DNA of 64,000 bases from Pelodictyon phaeoclathratiforme BU-1. Lineage in GTDB: Bacteria > Bacteroidota > Chlorobiia > Chlorobiales > Chlorobiaceae. Below, piece after piece: positions 15,690 through 24,226 of the stretch. Both the position numbers and the translations under genes were made by a program. The notes under the pieces were generated by a model. That model did not search any database, had not been told where the DNA came from, and saw only the letters and a list, made by a program, of their open reading frames with translations. Position 1 is the first letter of the stretch. Each line of letters begins with the position of its first letter. The DNA is taken from positions 928,501 through 992,500 of the forward strand of contig NC_011060.1 in NCBI RefSeq assembly GCF_000020645.1, in the 5' to 3' direction.

Positions 15690-16687
15690 GATGGGAGTTC
15701 TGTTTGTTTTATTCTGTTCCGGGCGATGGTAATGGCAAGCAGCGTTGCCTCGTAACAACTTCTTTCGGATGCGATGCCTTTTCCGGCAATGGTAAAACCG
15801 GTGCCGTGGTCGGGCGAAGTACGCACAATCGGCAAGCCAAGGGTGACGTTTACCCCGGTGTCGAAGGCGAGCACCTTGAAGGGGAGCAGCCCCTGGTCGT
15901 GATACATCGCCACAACAATATCGTAATTTTGGTACATTTTTGAGCCGAAAAAGCCGTCGGCAGGGAAGGGTCCCTCCACCTGGAGGCGGTCTGAAAGTCT
16001 TTCGATGCAGGGGCGGATAATCTCCTGCTCTTCGCAGCCCATCACTCCGCCGTCGGATGCGTGGGGATTGAGACCGAGCAGGGCAATGCGGGGGGTGGCA
16101 ATTGCAAAATCGGTTTTAAGCGATGACGTCAGCGCAGAGAGAAAGGCATCAAGATCCATCTTCCTGATCAGAGCGGGAACCTGCTCAAGGGGCTCATGAA
16201 TGGTGGCAAGGGCGACCCTGAGTTCCGTGACCGGGTCATAGAACATCATGGTGGGGGAGGGAACTCCGAACATCTTGCCCAGAAATCCGGTGTGCCCTTT
16301 TTCGTCGGAGCCAGCCAGTGCAATGGACTCCTTGTTGATTGGAGCGGTGACGAGGGCGTCGCACACTCCTTCGCGGCAGAGTTCAGCCGCCGCATGGAGC
16401 GACTCCAGGGCGAGCTTTCCCGCCTCAGCCGACAAGGTGCCAGGGGTGATATTCTCCGGTTCAGCAATGCTCAGCACAGGAAGAGCTCCATGCCGTACCG
16501 GAGCTGTCGCGCTTTCGATCAGCTCCAGCTCCACCGGCAGGTCGAGTGCATTCCGGTAATATTCCATTACACGATACGAGCCAGCGACGAGAAAGGAGTG
16601 GCCGGAGCCTTCCAGTTTCAGAAAACTTTTCAGGATGATTTCCGGCCCGATGCCGTGAGGGTCACCGATTGACCAGACAATGCGCAT
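15686..16687 (-). CDS. pdxA: 4-hydroxythreonine-4-phosphate dehydrogenase
   Basis: A 333-residue PdxA: N-terminal IGDPHGIGPEIILKSF, GHTGFLGKMFG near residue 137, GLNPHASDGGVMGCEE near residue 205 and YHDQGLLPFK near residue 265, where the metal-binding histidines lie. The C-terminal VRTSPDHGTGF is also intact. It catalyses the NAD-dependent oxidation in pyridoxal phosphate synthesis. It lies 3 bp after the DUF4293 gene and overlaps ftsE by 4 bp, forming a three-gene unit. Confidence 0.95.
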   Translation of the reverse strand: MRIVWSIGDPHGIGPEIILKSFLKLEGSGHSFLVAGSYRVMEYYRNALDLPVELELIESATAPVRHGALPVLSIAEPENITPGTLSAEAGKLALESLHAAAELCREGVCDALVTAPINKESIALAGSDEKGHTGFLGKMFGVPSPTMMFYDPVTELRVALATIHEPLEQVPALIRKMDLDAFLSALTSSLKTDFAIATPRIALLGLNPHASDGGVMGCEEQEIIRPCIERLSDRLQVEGPFPADGFFGSKMYQNYDIVVAMYHDQGLLPFKVLAFDTGVNVTLGLPIVRTSPDHGTGFTIAGKGIASERSCYEATLLAITIARNRIKQTELPS

Positions 16688-16690
16688 CGT

Positions 16691-17152
16691 TCAGAGTCGT
16701 TTGTATGCGTTGGCGATCTTGTCATCCTTCTTTACCCCTTTCAGCGCCAGCCAGAGAAGTAGCGGTTCTGGCAGAAGGATGTATAATCCCGCTTCAGGCT
16801 TGTGGGTGAACGTAAAGGAGGTGCAAAAATACTGGTTCAGGAAATGTGCTGCGGCAAGCCCCGAAAACAGGTCGCCGAGGAAGAGGAGCATACCAAGGAA
16901 GATGAGTTTTTTCTGAAGCTCTCTTTTTTTATAGAGAAAGATAGCTGCAAGAGAGACGAGAGCGGTCAGTGGAGAGAAGATTCCTGCGGCATAGCTGCTG
17001 GTGACTTGCATGATTCCCGCTTCGGGGAAAGGGGTGAAATCCGTGATAACATAAAGTGTCGGGGTGGTGAAGCTCCAGAAGGGGAACATCATGCTTGCTC
17101 CGGCGAGCAGAGCAACAAGAAAAAGATAGAGGGTCTGAATTCTGGCTACCAT
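16691..17152 (-). CDS. DUF4293 membrane protein
   Basis: The 153-residue protein has four predicted membrane helices (about 6-24, 48-72, 82-104 and 125-142) and starts MVARIQTLYLFLVALL, the usual opening of the Bacteroidetes/Chlorobi DUF4293 family. The C-terminus VKKDDKIANAYKRL is also family-like. Function is unknown. It is the first gene of the unit with pdxA and ftsE. Confidence 0.75.
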   Translation of the reverse strand: MVARIQTLYLFLVALLAGASMMFPFWSFTTPTLYVITDFTPFPEAGIMQVTSSYAAGIFSPLTALVSLAAIFLYKKRELQKKLIFLGMLLFLGDLFSGLAAAHFLNQYFCTSFTFTHKPEAGLYILLPEPLLLWLALKGVKKDDKIANAYKRL

Positions 17153-17260
17153 GGTGTCATGAGGTTAAGGGTCATTGAAACAGGTACGGTCAATATACAT
17201 AATCAGGGGAAAAGAGTTTTGAAGGCTTTATGAAAATATATCTGAGGGTGTTGGAACGTA

Positions 17261-17296
17261 AAAAAACCACCCCGCAGCAGATGACGGGGTGGTTTT
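17261..17296 (-). terminator. Rho-independent terminator of psrABC
   Basis: On the minus strand a 12-bp stem AAAACCACCCCG/CGGGGTGGTTTT with a 10-nt loop is followed by a U run, 27 bp beyond the psrC stop. It is strong and well placed. Confidence 0.9.
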
Positions 17297-17322
17297 CAAG
17301 AGAGGTTTTTCAGAGAGATGAC

Positions 17323-18315
17323 CTACATGAAGGTGTGATAGGTCTGTCCGGCAAAAACGATCAGGAACCTGAGCACAAGCCCACCGATGAGCACCAGTAC
17401 AGGGGCAATCGGAGGAAGGTGGAGGTGGAATCCTGCATTTTCAAGAAATTCAATCAAGAGGGGAAGGAGCAGGCCTGCAGCAATGAAAACTCCCCAGAAC
17501 CAGTACATATAAGACATACCTGCCATCAGTTGGTCGCCGACGATAAGGTGCATCATGGCGCCGTGTGTGTTTGCCGTTCCGGTGATGCCGCCAAGGACGA
17601 ACAGACCAACGATGACCAGCTCTATCCAGATGGCATTGGCGTCTATTCGGCTGTAAATGTGTTTCTCGTCTTTTGGCGCGAACAACAACAGGAGGGCTGA
17701 TGCGCTCGAAATACCTGAAACCAGAAAGAGCATGCCGAGGATAGAACTCGACCAGAGTGGCCGTGCAGAGAAGAAGGAGAGCAGGATGCCGGTATAGATA
17801 CCGATTCCGACGCCGATGTGGGCATTGAGCAGGGCAACTTTGAGGAGGTGGTCATCTGTCCACTTGATCAACTTGTCGAGCAGCTCAATGTTCAGTGTAT
17901 TAAGGTATTTACGATTGACAACCATCGCTTGCAGCACTGCCAGCGGAAAGAAGGCAACGAGAATCCAGCTACCAGCCGACATTGGTGAGGTTGGCTGAAT
18001 AGTGGTGTAAAATGCCCATACATAGAGCTTGTGGGTTAAATCAAGAAACAGGAAAAGCATCCCGATGCCAAGGAGAAGCGGGGAGAGGATAGCACCGATT
18101 CTGACGGCAGTACACGGGCAGCCATCACCTTCGTCTTTCGGTCCGATGCCGAAGTGACGCCGCATGACAATCATTACTGAAGTGATCACCAGCAGACCAC
18201 CGGCTATGCCTCCAAGAAAGAGGTAGAGCGGAATGTGCCACTCCCAGATGTGCAGGTGCGGCAGGACATTCGGATTCATTTTTGTTGAAACGAGTTCATG
18301 TATTCCATCAATCAT
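17323..18315 (-). CDS. psrC: Polysulfide reductase-like membrane anchor PsrC (NrfD family)
   Basis: A 330-residue NrfD/PsrC-type protein with about eight or nine membrane helices, starting with HIWEWHIPLYLFLGGIAGGLL. It is the quinone-reacting membrane subunit that anchors the periplasmic PsrAB catalytic dimer. It lies 2 bp after psrB and ends the operon before a strong terminator. In green sulfur bacteria such complexes are proposed to act in sulfur-compound oxidation or reduction; direction and substrate are not readable here. Confidence 0.88.
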   Translation of the reverse strand: MIDGIHELVSTKMNPNVLPHLHIWEWHIPLYLFLGGIAGGLLVITSVMIVMRRHFGIGPKDEGDGCPCTAVRIGAILSPLLLGIGMLFLFLDLTHKLYVWAFYTTIQPTSPMSAGSWILVAFFPLAVLQAMVVNRKYLNTLNIELLDKLIKWTDDHLLKVALLNAHIGVGIGIYTGILLSFFSARPLWSSSILGMLFLVSGISSASALLLLFAPKDEKHIYSRIDANAIWIELVIVGLFVLGGITGTANTHGAMMHLIVGDQLMAGMSYMYWFWGVFIAAGLLLPLLIEFLENAGFHLHLPPIAPVLVLIGGLVLRFLIVFAGQTYHTFM

Positions 18316-18317
18316 AA

Positions 18318-18884
18318 TTACGCTCCGGGTTTGTTTCTTGCGGAAATCCAGTAGAGTTTCGGTTCGGTACCTGCATGTTCCTTCTGTCGGTAGACCTCTT
18401 TGCCGTTGAGCATGGCTTTCTCTTCAGGGGTCATATTGTCGAAATCGACCAGGTGCAGGCTTCCTGTCGGGCAGATGGAGACACAGGCGGTCTTCAACCC
18501 TTTTTCGATACGGTGTTTGCAGAGTGTGCACTTGTCAATGAATCCATCGGGGTGCACGTAGCGGGCATCGTATGGACAGGCTGCCATGCAGGCTTTACAA
18601 CCGGTACAGCGCGAACGGTTGATCTGTACGGTTCCGTTTTCATCGTAGTGCGACGCTCCGGTCGGGCAGTAGGTGACGCATGGAGCATTATCGCAGTGCT
18701 GACAGCGCTCCGAGCGGTTCTCCATAGAGAGGAGAGGGAAGTTTCCCGAGGTATCCTGTACGACCCAGTCACGGCAGTAGCCTTCAGGAACAGCGTTTTC
18801 TGCCCTGCAGGCATAGACGCATGCTGAACAGCCGACGCAGACACGGGTGTCGATAATCATGCCGTAGTTCTTTTTATTGCTCAC
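18318..18884 (-). CDS. psrB: Polysulfide reductase-like iron-sulfur subunit PsrB
   Basis: A 188-residue ferredoxin-like subunit with cysteine motifs for four [4Fe-4S] clusters: CVGCSACVYAC (about 17-27), CQHCDNAPCVTYCP (about 61-74), CTGCKACMAACP and CTLCKHRIEKG...CVSICP. It transfers electrons between PsrA and the PsrC anchor. There is no signal peptide, as expected for a subunit exported as a hitchhiker with the Tat-carrying PsrA. It is 3 bp after psrA. Confidence 0.93.
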   Translation of the reverse strand: MSNKKNYGMIIDTRVCVGCSACVYACRAENAVPEGYCRDWVVQDTSGNFPLLSMENRSERCQHCDNAPCVTYCPTGASHYDENGTVQINRSRCTGCKACMAACPYDARYVHPDGFIDKCTLCKHRIEKGLKTACVSICPTGSLHLVDFDNMTPEEKAMLNGKEVYRQKEHAGTEPKLYWISARNKPGA

Positions 18885-18887
18885 CGT

Positions 18888-21107
18888 TTAAATCTCCTTG
18901 ACAAATGTCACAAAATTGTTCTGAAAGCCAACAGCACCCATGGCAGGATCAATGTCTGTTTTTGAGATCAACTGATTGTGAGATGCACCTCTTTTATAAG
19001 CCCACTTGAGCTCTTTTGCATTGTGGCCGAAGCCATGCACCATATAGACCGCATCAGTACGGATACGCTGGGTCACCTTGACCTTGATCGGAAACTCCGA
19101 AACGATACCCGCCTGATTTTTTAAATGAACATACTCGCCGTGAGATAACTGATGCTTCGATGCAACTGTTGTATTGACCCATACCTCATTCTCCTGTGCC
19201 GTGGCCAGGTCACCGAGAAACCGGTTGTTTGCCGTGCGTCCGAAGGTCAGCATTGGTTTTCGTCCGGTTAACATGCGGTAATAACCAGCCGGCGCTTCAG
19301 GGTGTTTGGTATATTTTGGAACAGCATCGAATCCGCCAGCCTTGAGCTGTGCTGATGCAAGTTCCACTTTTCCACTCGGTGTGTTCAGGTTGAGCGGTTC
19401 TCCGGGTTTACGATAAAGATCGGTTGCCGGCATGACCAGAACGCCTCTTTTTTTGATCTCTTCAAGCGAACTGCCTGCAAGTTTGAGCTTCTTGTCGAGC
19501 CCGGCCTCCACCGTCGGAGCAAATACACCATGGATGCCCCACTTGTCGGTAATCATTCTGGCGATTTCATTTCCCGGTTTCGATTCGAACATGGGCGCAA
19601 CAGCCGGCTGCCTCAGCGCGACAAACGGTGTCCGGAATGCTCGGCCATTGTCGAGATCGTCATATCGCTCCAGGTATGTACACTCTGGAAGCACCACATC
19701 AACGTAACCGGTCACCTCTGCAGGCAAAACATCAACGGCAACTGAAAAATCGACCTTCTGCAGTGCCTCAAGTGCGGTTTGCCGACCAAGAGTCATGGTT
19801 TCAGGGAGATTGACCCCATAGATGAAGAGCGCCTTGACCTCTCCGGTAATAGCCTGCTGGACAATTTCATGAGAGGCAATAGTATTGGACGGTTCGTCCT
19901 TCGGGAAAAAGGGATATTTGCTGTGAACCTCTTTTTCGTAGGCAGGGTGTTCATGTGCTGGCGGAGGTTGTGGCAGCGGATATTTTTCGAAGGCAACGAC
20001 GCCTCCAGGCATCTTGAAGTTTCCGACCAGAGCGTTAAGAATCTGGATAGCCCTGATGCGCTGCATGGCATCACCGTACCAATTGGTTCGCCGGCCAGTG
20101 TGCACAAAGGCTGCAGGAGCATGGAAGGCAAATTCCCGTGCAACCGTTCTGATGGAATCAGCGGATATGTCGGTTATTGTGGCCGCTTTTTCCGGTGTCA
20201 TCTCCTTCACCTCTTCCCAAAGCTCCGCAAACCCGACGGTATGCTGTTCAACAAACTCTTTGTCGTACAGGTTTTCGCTGATCAGCACATTCATGAGCGC
20301 CTGCATCATGGCAATATCAGTGGCTGGCTTGATGGGCAGCCAATGTTCAGCCTTTCCTGCCAGTGTCGAGAATCGGGGATCGAAAACCACAATCTTTGCA
20401 CCACGCCGTATCCCTTCTGAAATCTCCTGGACAGCAGTGTTGTGCATGTTTTCACCGAAATGCGTGCCAAAGAAGAGCATGTATTTGCTGTTCATGATAT
20501 CGAACCCTTCCGGTGTGTCACTCGGGTAACCATATGTCAATACCGTAGCCTGTCTTGCAGGCCCACAGCACAGGTCGTATGAGGGCTTGGCAATTTTATT
20601 GACGCCAATTTCCGAGAACATCTTCTTGAAAAACGAGACGCCAAAACCGTGATGCAGCATGGCAATAGCGCTTGGGCCATGCTGCTCATGAATCTTGTAC
20701 AGTCCACCGGCCACAGCCGTTATAGCCTCATCCCAGGTGGCTTTCCGGTAATACTGCTTTCCCCCTTTACGTTCACGAATCAACGGATGAGCCAATCGGT
20801 CAGGATCGTAGAGAAGCCCTGTTCCGCCTGTGCCTCGTGGACAGAGCTTTCCATTGCTCAGTGGGTGGTATTCCGAACCGGTGATTTTGGTGACTCTGCC
20901 GTCACTGACATGCACGGCTACGCCGCAACGCCAGAAACAGTGCTCGCAGAACGAGTAAACGATTTTTTCACCTTTTCCATTCATTGGATTGCTGCCCAAT
21001 CCCGATACGATGCCACTTGGCAATGTAGAGAGTGCGGCTGATCCGGCAAGAAAAAGTGAAGATATTTTGATGAAATCCCTTCGGCTGAACTCGGTGCCAT
21101 GATTCAT
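18888..21107 (-). CDS. psrA: Polysulfide/thiosulfate reductase-like molybdopterin subunit PsrA
   Basis: A 739-residue molybdopterin oxidoreductase. The N-terminal SRRDFIKISSLFLAG (residues 8-22) is a Tat signal. The [4Fe-4S] motif CEHCFWRCGVAV...CPRGTGG lies at about residues 53-95, and the molybdenum-ligand region is SYDLCCGPARQ near residue 178, consistent with cysteine ligation. The C-terminal dinucleotide-binding domain includes LTGRKPMLTFGRTANNRF. Length and partners match PsrA/PhsA. It leads the psrABC operon, with its promoter in the long region 21108-21934. Confidence 0.92.
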   Translation of the reverse strand: MNHGTEFSRRDFIKISSLFLAGSAALSTLPSGIVSGLGSNPMNGKGEKIVYSFCEHCFWRCGVAVHVSDGRVTKITGSEYHPLSNGKLCPRGTGGTGLLYDPDRLAHPLIRERKGGKQYYRKATWDEAITAVAGGLYKIHEQHGPSAIAMLHHGFGVSFFKKMFSEIGVNKIAKPSYDLCCGPARQATVLTYGYPSDTPEGFDIMNSKYMLFFGTHFGENMHNTAVQEISEGIRRGAKIVVFDPRFSTLAGKAEHWLPIKPATDIAMMQALMNVLISENLYDKEFVEQHTVGFAELWEEVKEMTPEKAATITDISADSIRTVAREFAFHAPAAFVHTGRRTNWYGDAMQRIRAIQILNALVGNFKMPGGVVAFEKYPLPQPPPAHEHPAYEKEVHSKYPFFPKDEPSNTIASHEIVQQAITGEVKALFIYGVNLPETMTLGRQTALEALQKVDFSVAVDVLPAEVTGYVDVVLPECTYLERYDDLDNGRAFRTPFVALRQPAVAPMFESKPGNEIARMITDKWGIHGVFAPTVEAGLDKKLKLAGSSLEEIKKRGVLVMPATDLYRKPGEPLNLNTPSGKVELASAQLKAGGFDAVPKYTKHPEAPAGYYRMLTGRKPMLTFGRTANNRFLGDLATAQENEVWVNTTVASKHQLSHGEYVHLKNQAGIVSEFPIKVKVTQRIRTDAVYMVHGFGHNAKELKWAYKRGASHNQLISKTDIDPAMGAVGFQNNFVTFVKEI

Positions 21108-21739
21108 GCAAAAGTCTCCTTGCTGATAGTTACTGAGTTATAAAATATGTTTTGATTTTTCGGCGCATCAGTCGCCCAATCCGAAAGCCCAATCCGAAAC
21201 AAGAGTTCTTGACCGTACACACATTACCGATGAATGCTGTGCCGTCAGCTCCCGATTCTACGTTGTTGCAAAATTGTGCAGTACTTACAACCGTTACTGA
21301 ACTCTGCTGCAGTGGCGTTTGGGAAGAAAAAAAAGATGCGTTGTCAGTTATTGCGTTCAAAACACACAAGCCAACATTCCTGAAGAGGCAACAACACCTC
21401 TCCTCTCTTAATGGTGAGCCGTGTGCAACGCCTTACTTGTATGTGTCTTCGACAAAAGAAGAACGAGTTTGTACTACAATCATCGGATCATTATGTGCTG
21501 ACACAAATAAGTACTGCATTGTAAGTATGCAATACTTGCCGATAAAGAGACGCTTTTTTCAATAATTTGAAAATAAACATGCGCACCTAATGTACTTGAA
21601 GAAGTTTAATAATACAAGAGTGAAAATTGTGATGCGCCGTTTTCGTTATCACCTTATATTTTATGATTTTAACTGCTTTTTCCGACATCTGTCTGGCGGG
21701 ATTGATGATATTCTGTATGCTTTCTTTATATTCAAAAGC

Positions 21740-21755
21740 AATAACAATTGTTCAT
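21740..21755. promoter_or_regulatory. Palindromic site 1 (AATAACAATTGTTCAT)
   Basis: The core AACAATTGTT (21743-21752) is a perfect palindrome. The 16-bp site is repeated exactly at 21786-21801 and, with one changed core base, at 21830-21845. This suggests binding by a dimeric regulator; which one is unknown. Confidence 0.5.
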
Positions 21756-21785
21756 TTCGTCTTTCGGTTCGCTCTCGTTTAAAGT

Positions 21786-21801
21786 AATAACAATTGTTCA
21801 T
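21786..21801. promoter_or_regulatory. Palindromic site 2 (AATAACAATTGTTCAT)
   Basis: This is identical to site 1 over all 16 bases, 46 bp away centre to centre. Confidence 0.5.
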
Positions 21802-21829
21802 ATCACTCGGCAGTTTTTTTGTTTGAATG

Positions 21830-21845
21830 AATAACGATTGTTATT
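21830..21845. promoter_or_regulatory. Palindromic site 3 (AATAACGATTGTTATT)
   Basis: This is a 16-bp inverted repeat with only the central base pair off, 44 bp from site 2. Sites 1-3 share orientation and nearly equal spacing of about four helical turns. Confidence 0.5.
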
Positions 21846-21934
21846 ACTTCAGGCATCATGGATTTATTTTATGCTATACATGCAATGCAGCTTTTTGACG
21901 TATAAATAGTACTCTTTGTTGCCGCTCCGAATAA

Positions 21935-22324
21935 AATAACTCATCATTTGCCGCAGAGTATCCTCTCTCTTATGGGGGTGGTGATGACGACCGTGCGAAG
22001 ATTGAAGAGGTTTTCGCTACGGTGCTCTCTATTGCCGCAGAGTCTCCAGCCTCCTACGGGAGCGATGCTGATGATGCCAGTTCTGCAGCCTATCGCGACA
22101 TCCCCGGCCTCCGCAAAGCCGCCACCCTCAAGGAAATTGAGGCGCAAGGCTGGTCGCTCAATCCCGGACGCTATGTGGGCGTGGCCGCCGGTGAAGCCGT
22201 GAGCGACGAGGACTTCAAGGCGCAGCTCGAAACGCTGAACGAGGAACTGGAACTCCTGAATGCACAGGCTCGCGAATTGGAGGCAACGATAGCCTGCAAT
22301 GTGGCGCAAATTTTGGAGAGTTGA
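21935..22324 (+). pseudogene. 3' remnant of type I restriction methyltransferase hsdM
   Basis: An open frame of 129 codons runs from after a stop at 21932 to the TGA at 22322-22324. It carries the HsdM C-terminal hallmark: DIPGLRKAATLKEIEAQGW, then SLNPGRYVGVAAGE, and a closing coiled segment (LNEELELLNAQARELEATI). In intact HsdM this follows more than 350 residues of methyltransferase domain, which are absent, as are hsdS and hsdR. A 39-bp segment (GCAGAGTATCCTCTCTC... and GCAGAGTCTCCAGCCTC...) seems tandemly duplicated at 21953 and about 22037. The fragment is unlikely to function. Confidence 0.8.
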
Positions 22325-22400
22325 CTTGGCTTGATATCTGACTCAAGCGCTTTGCTGAATTCACAGTGTTCCGTATATTGCAAAAATATACAAATTTTCT

Positions 22401-22721
22401 ATGGCCATTTTTGAAGGTATCTCGGGATTTCAGTGGGACAAGGGAAATTCGACCAAGAACTGGGAAAAACATCGGGTATCAATGTCTGAATGTGAAGAGA
22501 TTTTTTTCAATCAGCCATTGATTGTGGCTGATGATAAAAAACACTCTGGCATGGAAAAGAGGTTTTTTGCATTGGGTAAAACGGAGCGGGTCAAACCTCT
22601 TTTTCTGGTGTTTACTGTTCGTAAAGATCAGATCAGGGTTATTTCAGCACGCAGTATGAACAGAAAAGAACAGGATATTTATGAAAAACGGGAAAACAGC
22701 GATTCCGGAATTCAGGAGTGA
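22401..22721 (+). CDS. brnT: BrnT-family toxin
   Basis: This 106-residue protein has the BrnT pattern: FQWDKGNSTKNWEKHRVSMSECEEIFF, then ADDKKHSGMEKRFFALG, and the RVISARSMNRKEQDIYEK ending. BrnT is a RelE-fold ribonuclease toxin. The gene overlaps brnA by 41 bp, the usual order. A decayed copy of its 3' end is at 24009-24142. Confidence 0.9.
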   Translation: MAIFEGISGFQWDKGNSTKNWEKHRVSMSECEEIFFNQPLIVADDKKHSGMEKRFFALGKTERVKPLFLVFTVRKDQIRVISARSMNRKEQDIYEKRENSDSGIQE

Positions 22722-22953
22722 AGCGGAGGAGCAGGAGTTCTGGTCAACGCATGATTCAACTGAGTTCGTGGATTGGAACAAGGCTGGCAAGGCACTGTTT
22801 CCGAATCTGAAGCCAACCATGAAAACCATTTCACTCCGGTTGCCGGAACCGATGCTCAATCATCTGAAGATACTTGCCAATGAGCGTGATGTACCCTATC
22901 AGTCGCTTTTGAAAATGTTTCTCAAGGAACGTCTCGATCAGGAATTTTCGTAA
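22681..22953 (+). CDS. brnA: BrnA-family antitoxin
   Basis: This 90-residue antitoxin has an N-terminal toxin-binding part IPEFRSEAEEQEFWSTHDS and a ribbon-helix-helix DNA-binding C-terminus (TISLRLPEPMLNHLKILANE). BrnA represses its own promoter and neutralises BrnT. It starts inside the brnT 3' end. Confidence 0.9.
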   Translation: MKNGKTAIPEFRSEAEEQEFWSTHDSTEFVDWNKAGKALFPNLKPTMKTISLRLPEPMLNHLKILANERDVPYQSLLKMFLKERLDQEFS

Positions 22954-23160
22954 GGAATCACCCACCGGTACTTGTAAGGAATTCTTACAGGTTCAATCTG
23001 AAGGTGCCAGGCAACTGTTCAGCAATGCTTAACAGTTCGTCAGGAGTGCAAATATTGGTGCTTTTCAGTTGTAAAGGATTTCTTTACAACTACCGATGGA
23101 GAGACTTACTGCACGAAGGTTTAATAACAATTGCCGGTAACATCTCAAATTCTTGAAGCA

Positions 23161-23886
23161 ATGAAAACCGAACTGATCCAGACACTTACGACAACGTTTG
23201 AGGCGCACGCCCGGAAGGTCGAAGGAGGAGTAGAATATTGGCTGGCCCGCGATCTTCAGTATTTGCTTGGCTATAGCAAGTGGGACAACTTTGTCGGTGT
23301 TGTATCCAAAGCAAAAACTGCTTGCGAACTTTCCGGCCATAAGGTGTCAGATCATTTTGCCGACGTCGGCAAAACGATCCAGATGCCAAAGGGAGCTACC
23401 AAGGAGGTTCCAGACATCATGCTGACACGCTATGCCTGCTATCTCATAGCCCAGAATGGCGATTCACGAAAGCAGGAAATCGCTTTTGCCCAGACCGGAA
23501 GTGCCGAGAATTTCGCTGTGATCCGCAGCAAGGGCGATCAAGTACTTTTTGGCAAAAGTACACAGGCAATGAAGGCCGAGTGGAATGTACCGGATAAACG
23601 TCCGCTGGCTGACTTTGCACCAACCATCATTCTGAAAGCCAAAGACTTCGCCACCGAAATCACCATCTTCAATGCACGCGAACATGGGATGAAAAGTGAA
23701 GGCGGCATTTCCAACGAACACATCACCAACAACAAGGCAGTTCGGAATACCCTACTTGGACGGGGTATCTGTCCGGAATCCCTGCCCCCCGCCGAAGACG
23801 TGAAGAAGGTCGAACGCCGTCTGGCTTCCGAAGAGAAACAGTCATTGAAAAATCCTGACGGCTTGAGCGTGCCAACTGAGGAGTGA
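23161..23886 (+). CDS. dinD: DinD-like (BRO/KilA-N type) protein with internal deletion
   Basis: The product, 241 residues from the ATG at 23161, resembles DNA-damage-inducible protein D: EYWLARDLQYLLGYSKWDNF, DIMLTRYACYLIAQNGD, and a C-terminus with RPLADFAPTIILKAKDFATE and LPPAEDVKKVERRL. Family members are about 275-290 residues. Here AFAQT jumps directly to FAVIRSKGD, skipping the usual YFAVQTRRQE helical region, about 45 residues. The deletion is in frame. A TTG at 23131 with GAAGG upstream is an alternative start. DinD genes often sit inside type I restriction loci, which fits the hsdM remnant nearby. Confidence 0.8.
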   Translation: MKTELIQTLTTTFEAHARKVEGGVEYWLARDLQYLLGYSKWDNFVGVVSKAKTACELSGHKVSDHFADVGKTIQMPKGATKEVPDIMLTRYACYLIAQNGDSRKQEIAFAQTGSAENFAVIRSKGDQVLFGKSTQAMKAEWNVPDKRPLADFAPTIILKAKDFATEITIFNAREHGMKSEGGISNEHITNNKAVRNTLLGRGICPESLPPAEDVKKVERRLASEEKQSLKNPDGLSVPTEE

Positions 23887-24008
23887 TTGAAATCGAACTA
23901 TAAATTTTTCAAAGTGTTGAGGCGCCATCTGAAACAATACACCGTGACAAATATGCTGGTGATCTGGAACGAGGATTCAGCGGTTTTTGAACATGTCTAT
24001 TTTTCCTG

Positions 24009-24142
24009 AGTATGAACAGAAAAGAAGAGGATAGCTGTGAAAAACGGGGAAAGAGCGATTCCGGAATTCAGGAGTGAAGTCAATGATGAAAATTATCTCA
24101 TTCCGGTTGCAGGAACCGATGCTCAATCATTTGAAAATTCTT
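24009..24142 (+). pseudogene. Decayed brnT-brnA duplicate
   Basis: The segment repeats the end of brnT (AGTATGAACAGAAAAGAA) and the start of brnA (ATTCCGGAATTCAGGAGTGA), then jumps to the brnA ribbon-helix-helix region (AACCGATGCTCAATCAT). About 100 bp of brnA are deleted and the remainder is frameshifted. It is a remnant of a second copy of the module at 22401-22953. Confidence 0.85.
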
Positions 24143-24226
24143 AGAAAAAATCGTTGCAGAGAGTGGTGGAATTTGTTGATCTTTGAGTAAAATGGTTTTC
24201 TGTAATATAGTGAAAAGGGGGAGGTC

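Larger units (their letters stand above)
21108..21934. other. Long intergenic region with palindrome array, no supported gene
   Basis: About 827 bp between psrA and the hsdM remnant. A plus-strand frame at 21152-21565 is open but has no ribosome-binding site or recognisable motif. The psrA promoter is expected at 21108-21250. The right part, 21740-21845, holds three related palindromes listed separately. Nothing else is visible. Confidence 0.5.

Noticed and set aside
21152..21565. 137-codon plus-strand ORF in the psrA upstream region
   Set aside because: No ribosome-binding site, no motif, irregular composition; an intergenic region is more likely.
23890..23990. Short open frame reading APSETIHRDKYAGDLERGF after dinD
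   Set aside because: Too short and without start or ribosome-binding site; possibly another decayed antitoxin but not supportable.
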